Assembly: GCA_030035585.1 (NCBI GenBank)
Contig: CM057462.1
Location: 118,353,234-118,417,233 of the forward strand
From: Dugong dugon
Taxonomy: Eukaryota > Chordata > Mammalia > Sirenia > Dugongidae
DNA: 64,000 nt
Direction: 5' to 3'
Position numbers and translations under genes: made by a program. Numbering within the stretch: the stretch's first letter is position 1; every line of letters begins with the position of its first letter. The notes beneath the pieces are model-generated. The model had not been told where the DNA came from and ran no database searches. It saw only the letters and a program-made list of their open reading frames with translations. Positions 57,055-64,000 of the stretch are shown here, piece after piece.

Positions 57055-57830
57055 TCAATAAAGTTCAGCATTTGTCACTGTAGTGTCACGTTCCCACACA
57101 TTTTTTCTGACATATTTTAAAACAAATCTTTACCATGATATCATGTTACCTATAAAGACTTCACTATAGTCTCTTTCCTTTCTTAGTGGGTCACCGGCTG
57201 CTCTACTGGAGCCACCTGGCAAATTTCCGCCAGGGTTCCTGCTCTTGGCGGCGTGTGCTTAAACCAGCAAGGTTTGATCCGGAGGAGGCTTCAGTACCTG
57301 CCGCCAGTGTTTCCGTCAGTATGAGAAGGATACAAGCTGCATCAAATTGGACTAAATGATCTTCCTCGAGTGGGTTATCCAAGACATCAATGCAACAAAA
57401 GAAACAATGCTCTAGCTCTTTGTACATAAAATAAAAAATCGTCCACTGTGACGGTCTTAATGTGAACCGAATATTTAATTGGTTATAAATTTTTTTTAAA
57501 AATACACTATCATCTTCCTCAATGAATTTATCTTTAAAATACATGGCTTATTTTCTCCCAGTTAAATAAAAGTATTCATACTGAAAAAAAAGTAATTCAG
57601 TATACATTTCTATGAGAAAAAGATATTTTTAAATATAATCTCGATGCCATTATCACACCTAACAAAACTAACCATCATTTCTTAATATCATCCAGTACCC
57701 AATCTGTATGAAAATTTCCTGGATTATCTCATGAATGTCTTTTTATAATTGGTTTGTTTGAATCAGGATCCAAATAGGGCTCGCACATTGAATTTGGCGG
57801 TTATGTCTCATTGTTGAACTAGGCACCTAC
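57055..57830. mobile_element. L1M-like old LINE, split by the RPS29 pseudogene
   Basis: 57055-57180 (agttcagcatttgtcactg) and 57620-57830 (tcatttcttaatatcatccag, tgtctttttataattgg) resemble the 3' region of ancient mammalian L1. Orientation uncertain. Confidence 0.45.
57186..57438 (+). pseudogene. RPS29: RPS29 processed pseudogene (ribosomal protein uS14)
   Basis: An intronless copy of RPS29, a small zinc-binding protein of the 40S subunit. The start codon is GTG instead of ATG at 57186-57188. The first codons read GH-LYWSH as in the gene, then frameshifts occur near 57255-57295. The end (gccagtgtttccgtcagta ... ttggactaa) is well conserved, with the stop at 57353-57355. The span from start to stop is 170 bases instead of 171. 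The short 3' UTR ends at AATAAA (57430-57435) and an A-run. It is non-functional: no start codon and broken frame. Confidence 0.93.
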
Positions 57831-57879
57831 ATCAATTAAATACTTATTTAGCACCATTAAAACAAATGACCTTAAAGTA

Positions 57880-58605
57880 GTCTGGGGTCAGGGTGTTGTG
57901 ACCTGCTTATGCCAGGAACAATGCTACACAACCCCAAACACACACAGAGGTTATTGTCAAAGTCAATTTTAAATGACGGATAAAGAAGTCTAAGCATTGC
58001 ACCCAAACTACTTATTAACTACAAATGGAAAGATAGTAGCTCTACAGTGGAGAAATTCTCCAGACACCAACTTAACCAAGTGATCAATACAAACATCACC
58101 AATAATAAGTCATATGAACATCCTGAACCCCTTGATATGATGCACTGAGAAGAACACACCAATTTTGTGTTATTCTTGCCCAAAATTCGTAACATGATTC
58201 CAGTCATGAGAAAACATTGGACAAACCCAAATTGAGGAACATTCTACAAAATAACTGGCCAGACCTTTTCAGAAGGGTCAAGGTCATGAAAGACTAAGGA
58301 ACTGTTACAGACTACAAGGGATAAGAAGACATGACAACTAAATGCAATGTAGATTCCTGAATAGGATCCTGAAACAGAAAAAGGACATCAGTGGAAGAAA
58401 TGGTGAAGTTCAAATAAGGTCTGTAATTTAGTTAACAATGTTATATCAATGTTAATTTCCTATTCTTGATAATTAGGCTGTGTTTATATAAGATATTAAC
58501 ATTAGGGAAATGGAGTGAGGGATATCAGATAACTTTTTGTATCATTTTTGCAACTTTTCTCTAAATCTACAACTAGTTGAAAATAAAAAGTTAAAAAAAG
58601 AAGTC
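57880..58605 (+). mobile_element. ancient L1M 3'-UTR
   Basis: It shows 'gaggaacattctacaaaataactggcc', 'gacatgacaactaaatgcaatgt' and the terminal 'gaaaataaaaagttaaaaaaag', the usual 3' end of old mammalian L1 subfamilies. Confidence 0.75.
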
Positions 58606-58616
58606 TGACATATCTT

Positions 58617-58990
58617 TTTAAAAAAATTTATGTTGTTGTTATTGAGAATATACACAGCAAAACATATACCAATTCAATAGTTTCTACATGTGCAGTTCAG
58701 TGACATTGATTACATTATTTGAGTTGTGCAACCATTCTCACCCTCATTTTCTGAGTTGTGTCTCTCCCATTGACATAAACTCACGGCCCCCTAAACTTCC
58801 TTTCTAATCTTGTGAGTTGCTGTTCTCAGTTTGATCCCATATAGATAGTTCTTAAAAGAGCATAATGGTCAAGGCAGACATTTTTTGTACTGGTTAAGCT
58901 AAACTACCGTTTGGTTTTAAGAAGACTTCAGGAGATATTTTTGGTTTAAGCTTTAAAGATTATCTCGGGGCAACAGTTTTGGGGGCTGAC
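58617..58990 (-). mobile_element. L1 3'-UTR fragment (older afrotherian subtype)
   Basis: A T-rich start, then 'gagaatatacacagcaaaacat' and 'cagttcagtgacattgatt', ending around 'ctcggggcaacagttttgg'. UTR only. Same subtype as 17620-17900. Confidence 0.75.
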
Positions 58991-60363
58991 AAATTCTTTT
59001 AATATGCATGTTAGTTTTTGCAACTATGAAATTAACCATGAATGGTAAGCAGTTCCTCCGACTCGAGGTAAATCAGGATTTTGTTTAAACAATCCAGCTG
59101 GGTTTCAGTTGTTTTTCCTCTTTGCTGGCCCTCCTGATATATAAGCAGCATGGATCATGATCACTTTTCTCCTGATATCTCCTGTCCCATATCCTGCTCA
59201 TAATCACTGTCATCATCACTGTCACACATCCAGGCTTTCTGATAAAAAGCTAGCAGATCCAATTCTGTCACAGGCAGGGTTTCCATATGTTCTGCTTCCT
59301 ACTCCTACCCATTCCACCACAGCTCCCCCAAGCCCCAGGCTCAGGGCTGTTTCCCCTGCCCTCCAGTCTTCCGGCTTGCAAGTTTCCTAGGCCACACCCC
59401 ACTTCCAATCTGGTCTAGAGCAAGGAAAGGGTGGGAGATGACCACCAGTACCCTTCAAATGGCAGTGGACGGTGTCAGCACCCATGTCCAGGCTCTGACC
59501 AGAAAAGCCTTGATTTCTGTATCCACTTTCCAGCAGGAGCCTGTGTAGCAGTTTCCAGCAGCAGACTCTGAACTTTGTTACCTTGTAGTGATGGCAGCCC
59601 TGCCAGTCTTTCAGCAGATGGGAGGGAGGGAGGGAGTGGAGGTCCAAAGGGCAAGGCTGGCTTCCAGATGAAGGGTGACCCAGGCTGGGAGAAATCCATT
59701 TTCATTCTTTCTCTGGAGGGCAGTACTATTGCTGATTCTCTTCTTCCACCCTTAAGTCTCTCCTAAACTGAGTGCCTGTGCTCCTCAGAGTTGGCTTTGA
59801 GGTGGGGGTGGGTGATGAGCAGGAGCTGTGATCCTGAGAAGGGTGCCCTCATTGAGGGCAGGACAGTGCTGTAATCTGTAATCTTTTCTACAGCACTAGC
59901 ACTTGGTAGAATGCTTGGCACATAGTAGAGCCTTATTAGAGTTTTGTAGATGAATGAATGGTGAAGGAAAGTAGTTTCAAGATAGCTTGGGGTCTGAAGG
60001 AGGCTAAAGTCCCTCCAATCTACCTTTTGGTTCTTGTAATGGCCCAAGCTAATAAATGACAGAGCTAGGATTTGAGTCCAGCTCTGATTCCAGAGCCCAT
60101 GTCTTCTCTGCTACCGCATACAAAGTCTGTAATTTAACAGAAGATGTGACTGACCAGAGATTTGGTTTTCCCTAGGGAGTTGGGCATTGGTGAGCTCCCC
60201 ACACTTCTGTGAAAGCACCACACCTACCTAACGGCTTCCCTTTCCTCTAGAATCACCATCACTGAACTTCACAAGCAAAACTGAGACACGGAAACCCAAA
60301 AGGTAGACTTCTCTTTCTTACATTTTCTGAACTGCAGACACTTTTCTAGCAGGTAAGTAAGAT
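58991..60363. other. intergenic DNA next to the provirus
   Basis: Mostly unclassified. About 59870-59960 is an L2 3' end and about 60030-60120 a reverse MIR (agagctaggatttgagtcc). The frames at 59157-59766 overlap on both strands and show no family signal. Confidence 0.5.
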
Positions 60364-60442
60364 TGTTACCACAATAACGTGGATTGGAGCTGCCTGCTGC
60401 AATAGCCAATTCTGAGACAGGGGTGAGGTGAGCAGCAAGAGT

Positions 60443-60448
60443 TTTATT
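60443..60448 (-). terminator. proviral LTR polyadenylation signal
   Basis: AATAAA on the minus strand at the R region, followed by the U5 sequence. Confidence 0.65.
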
Positions 60449-60532
60449 ATATATCGATATACAGGAGACAGAGGGGAATAGATTCCTCCAAAAACCCATC
60501 TCCCCCACTGGAGATTGGAGACTAGCCAAAGG

Positions 60533-60539
60533 TTTTATA
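60533..60539 (-). promoter_or_regulatory. proviral LTR TATA box
   Basis: TATAAAA on the minus strand in the LTR, about 85 bases upstream of the AATAAA. The L1 insertion lies upstream, within U3. Confidence 0.6.
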
Positions 60540-60642
60540 GGGACAAGACTGTGGGTCTTAAAAGTTTGTGTTAGTTCCCCCTTGAGGTGGTCACATCCCA
60601 GATGAGTTCTTCTTTTCTTGGGGGTTATCTGGTGACATCCTG

Positions 60643-61714
60643 TTTTTTTTTTTTTCTTTTAATTTTTTTTTATTGTACTTTAGATGAAGGTTTACAGAAC
60701 AAATAATTTCTCATTAAACAGTCAGTACACATATTGTTTTATGACATTGGTTAACAACCCCACGACATGTCAACACTCTCCCGTCTCGATATTTTTTTTT
60801 TTTTTTGGTGAAAATATACATAGCCAAAGATATACCATTTCAAAAATTTCTATGTACAATTCAGTGACATCAATTGCATTCTTCCGGTTGTGCTGCTATT
60901 CTCGCTAACCTTTTTCAAATTATTCCATCACCATTATCTTCAACTCACTGCCCCCTAGGCTTCCCATCAAAGCTTTTGAGTTACTGTTGTCAATTTGAGC
61001 TCACATATATAATTCTTTTTTTTTTTTTTTTTTTTTGTACCTTAGATGAATGCCTGCAGAACAAAAGTTTCTCATTAACCAGTCGGTACACATATTGCCC
61101 TATGACAATGGTTAACAACCCCACGACATGTCAACACTGTCCCTTCTCAACCTTGGGTTTCCTATCACCAGCTTTCCTATCCCCTCCTGCCTTCTAGTCC
61201 CTGTCCCTGGACTGCTCTGCTTCATTAGTCTCGTTTTGTTTTATGAGGCTGTCCAATCCCTGGCTGAACGGTGAACTTCAGGAGTGACTTCACCACTGAG
61301 CTAGAAGGGTGTCCGGGGACCATACTCTCGGGGTTTCTCCAGTCTGTTGGGCCAGTAAATCTGGTCTTTTTTTTGTGAGTTAGAATTTTGTTCTACATCT
61401 TTTTCCAGCTCTGTCCAGGACCCTCTACTGTGATCCCAGTCAGAGCAGTTAGTGGTGGTAGCAGGGCACCATCTAGCTGTACTGGACTCAGTCTGGTGGA
61501 GGCCATGGTAGCTGTGGTCCATTAGTCATTTGGACTAATATTTTCCTTGTATCTTGTTCTTTTAATTCTCCCTTGCTTCTGAAGGGGTGAGACCAGTGGA
61601 GTATCTTAGATGGCTGCTCACAGGCTTTTAAGATCCCAAATGCTACTCACCAAGGGAGAATGTAGAACATTGTCTTTATAAACTGTTATGCCAATTGAGC
61701 TAGATGTTCCCTGC
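60643..61714 (-). mobile_element. L1 3'-UTR insertion in the proviral LTR
   Basis: 1072 bp with the T-run tail at left and a perfect 9-bp duplication GACATCCTG (60634-60642, 61715-61723) made of LTR sequence. It holds only 3' UTR, including repeated terminal modules (60660-60790 and 61030-61150). Confidence 0.93.
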
Positions 61715-61927
61715 GACATCCTGGTTTTTTTGCCCCAAGATGAGTGCTTTGTCCAGTTTTTCATTCCTAGATCATTAACACTTGTTTTCCACCCTCCAGG
61801 GAGGAACATTGGTTAATCTCAAACTTTTTATAGAGACTGGAACGGGAGGGAAAACAAGATCATGAGACAATGCAGGGTCAGCAATGGGGAGTAATAATAG
61901 TGAGCTGGACCTATGCAGCCTCTTCCA

Positions 61928-61942
61928 ATCCCCCCTTTTATT
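61928..61942 (-). other. proviral polypurine tract
   Basis: On the minus strand TAAAAGGGGGGAT lies directly before the LTR start. This is where plus-strand DNA synthesis is primed in retroviruses, and its position fixes the LTR boundary and the orientation. Confidence 0.75.
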
Positions 61943-62435
61943 GAAAGTTTCTCAATCTTGGGAAACAGGGCATCGTTTCTTTTCCGACTACTTCCTGCTG
62001 TTTCGGGGCGCTGGCTGGGGTAAGAAACCTCCCGGTATTGACTAGGGGGGTGAGTTAGAGTGGAAATTGGCTGCATCTTGGTGAATTAGACGACATGTGT
62101 CCCCAGAGCTTGAAAAAGGGGTGTCCTGACTTACCAGGGTAAAAATTTTTCTAGCCTTAAGAGTATTTGTAGTTCCTTTTATTAATATTCTCATAAAACA
62201 GAGAACACAAAAACAAACTAGAGTAATCACTATTCTTAAAGTTCCTTTTTGGGACTCTTCTATGGCCCACTTAACTGGACCTACTGGAGTTAGGGTTGAG
62301 ACTACACACCACACGGGAGGGTTAGCGTGTCCCCAGCTTGCAGGATCAGTGTCCCTTTTGCCTGTAGAATCACCAGCACATTTTCTGTCCAGGTCTCCTA
62401 GAAAAACAGAAGGATAGAGGGAAACAAGGTCAAAA
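61943..62435 (-). pseudogene. env: proviral env remnant, mostly deleted
   Basis: Only about 0.5 kb separates the end of pol from the polypurine tract, whereas a complete gammaretroviral env needs close to 2 kb. The open frame at 62042-62314 has a hydrophobic stretch that could be a membrane segment. No complete surface or transmembrane subunit is recognisable, so this cannot make an envelope protein. Confidence 0.55.
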
Positions 62436-63266
62436 TCATTGTACTGTAAGCTTCTTGAACTGGTACTTCAGACCCTGAACTGGAGTACAAGAGTATGGTG
62501 GCTTTTTGTTCTCTGCTTCTTTCTCTTCCTCTGGCGGGGCTGCTTTTACTCTCGAGTGATGCACCCACGCGGCTACTCCTGCTAGTTTCAGAGATGAATG
62601 GGTGGTCAGGAGAACATCAAAAGGTCTGTCCCACTGAGGGTCCAGTTGATCTTCTGGGTGTTGATTCTTCCAGGTTTTCAACAGGACCCCACCTCTGGGT
62701 TGGAAACTATGGAGGGGAGTGTCAGAAGGAAAAGACAAACAAGAAGAAGCATACTGATTAACAGTGTTATGACAGCTCCCAGAGAATGGACCCAGTCTCT
62801 CTTCTCCACCTTGGTCATCACTGAGGCAAGGAAAGTCAACTTTTTCAGGAATGATCTCCCATATATTAATTTGTAAGGGCCTAATCTGAGCCCGTTTCGA
62901 GGCGCTACCTGGATTCTGAGCAGGGCAATGGGGGAGAACTTGTACCTAAGTGAAGCTTGTCTCCTGGCAAAGTTTCGCCAAGGACTTTTTCAGAGTATGG
63001 TTCATCTTTTTGGTCTTTCCAGTCGACTGTGGTCTCCAGGCTGAGTGTAATTTCCAATTCATATCTAAAACCTTGACTTCTTGGGTGACTGTTGCCATAA
63101 AAACTCTCCCATTGTCACTCTGGACTGAGATTGGAAGACCCAAACCAGGTATGATTTCTTTGAGTAATGCTTCAGTCATTTCTTGGGCTCATTTGGTTGG
63201 ACAAGGGAAAGCCTCCACCCACCCTTAGTAGGTGTCCACAAAAACCAGCAGATATCTAAAATTTCA
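62436..63266 (-). pseudogene. pol: proviral pol: integrase remnant, N-terminus deleted
   Basis: The core is readable at 62946-63263 with SDNGRVF (second catalytic Asp). The segment where the catalytic Glu belongs reads STGKTKKMN, with Lys instead of Glu. The C-terminal domain is open at 62436-62738 (LLKTWKNQHPEDQ; AWVHHSRVK). Stops lie at 63264-63266 and within 63183-63240. The zinc-binding N-terminal domain and first catalytic Asp are absent because pol jumps directly from RNase H. Integrase would insert viral DNA; this copy cannot. Confidence 0.85.
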
Positions 63267-64000
63267 AGGTGTCCGGGGCATTACCACTGCCACCTGAAGG
63301 GGATCATTGATGGCCTTCAGGAGTTCCAGGATTTCTGGTACATGTTTTATTTCTTTGTTGGCAGATGTCAGAAGTCCCCTTTCTTTCCACAAGGCACCGT
63401 ATGAATGAAGGACAAGTTGGGCATATTTACTGTCAGTACACACAGTTATGCATCTTCCTGCTCCTAGTTGCAGGGCCCACCCGAGGGCTATGAGTTTGGC
63501 CTTTTGAGCCGAAGTGCCGGCAGGAAGTGGAGCTGCCTCTAAGTCCTCACTTCGTGTCACCGCCGCATATCCTGCCTTGCAGCATCCTTCATGTAGAAAG
63601 CTACTGCCATCTGTATACATTTCTATCTCTGGGTCAGTCAAGGGAATATCTGAGAGATCTGGTCTGCTAGAATAAACTTCCTCAATTATCTCTAGGCAGT
63701 CATGTACAGGGGCATCTTCTGAAATAGGCAGCAATGTGGCAGGACTGAGGGAGGAGACAGCCTTCAGAACCACGTTTGGGTTGTCTAATAAGATGGCCTG
63801 ATATTTTCCCATCCATCCTGCTGTGAGCCAACCCCCACCCCCACCTCCATTTTGTTTCCAAAAAGGCAGAACTGTATGTGATGTGTTTACCATTAACTTT
63901 TGTCCAAGGGTGAATTTCTCTGCTTCCTGTAACAGCTCACATGTTACAGTCACAGCTTGAAGACAAGGGGGCCATCCCCAGGCCACATTGTCCAGCTGTT
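63267..64000 (-). pseudogene. pol: proviral pol: RT connection and RNase H remnant
   Basis: The open frame at 63264-63986 continues toward the right edge. RNase H begins at about 63660 with YTDGSSF (first catalytic Asp) and later has TDSKYA (third). The Glu position in between reads AQKAKLIAL, so Lys replaces the catalytic Glu. The end of RNase H is missing at the deletion junction near 63265-63285. The order and motifs indicate a gammaretrovirus-like ERV1. Upstream pol and gag would lie outside the window. Confidence 0.88.

Larger units (their letters stand above)
60364..61927 (-). mobile_element. 3' LTR of a gammaretrovirus-like (ERV1) provirus, split by an L1
   Basis: On the minus strand the LTR starts TGGAAGAGGCTGC just after the polypurine tract and ends GTGGTAACA. 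Without the L1 and its target copy it is about 483 bp. A TATA box (TATAAAA, 60533-60539) precedes an AATAAA polyadenylation signal (60443-60448) at the usual spacing, defining U3, R and U5. The other LTR would lie beyond the right edge of the window. Confidence 0.82.

Noticed and set aside
57203..57544. 113-codon minus-strand open frame
   Set aside because: It is the antisense of an RPS29 processed pseudogene plus flanking DNA.

Overview
The window looks like nuclear DNA of an afrotherian mammal, most likely an elephant. The main reason is about twenty copies of one tRNA-derived SINE with an RTE-like tail (AfroSINE). These copies, together with long L1 elements of a non-primate type, ancient L2/MIR and MaLR-like LTRs, fill most of the sequence. 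The species call is inference; no search was possible.

There is one intact protein-coding gene: BCL10 on the minus strand. Three coding exons (27668-27724, 20246-20534, 16848-17203) join through canonical splice sites into exactly 233 codons plus a stop. The first exon lies in a CpG island (about 27490-28200). BCL10 is the CARD adaptor linking CARMA/CARD-family scaffolds to MALT1 in NF-kB signalling.

Layout. 1-14330: a stack of minus-strand L1s. An old L1 (1-740 and 11331-14330) was hit by a nearly complete L1 (741-11330), whose 3' UTR was hit by a 5'-truncated L1 (878-3384; 15-bp target duplication). 14331-27100: BCL10 3' region and introns, with AfroSINEs, two pogo/Tigger-like DNA transposons, L2 pieces, a tRNA-Gly-headed SINE and a MaLR-like LTR. 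27490-28400: BCL10 promoter region. 28400-34700: a hAT element inside a MIR, then a PCNP processed pseudogene (30405-33113) split by an LTR. 34743-36482: a plus-strand 5'-truncated L1. 37000-50200: many nested repeats, including five further MaLR-like LTR copies. 50200-57000: mostly single-copy-looking noncoding DNA. 57186-57438: an RPS29 processed pseudogene. 60364-64000: the 3' part of a decayed gammaretrovirus-like provirus on the minus strand, with its 3' LTR split by an L1.

I see no operon-like system, CRISPR array, functional RNA gene or novel gene. The value of the window is the intact BCL10 gene and well-dated insertion histories, many supported by target-site duplications readable in the sequence. 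The nested order gives a relative chronology: L2/MIR and old DNA transposons first, MaLR-like LTRs and old L1s next, AfroSINEs and younger L1s last.
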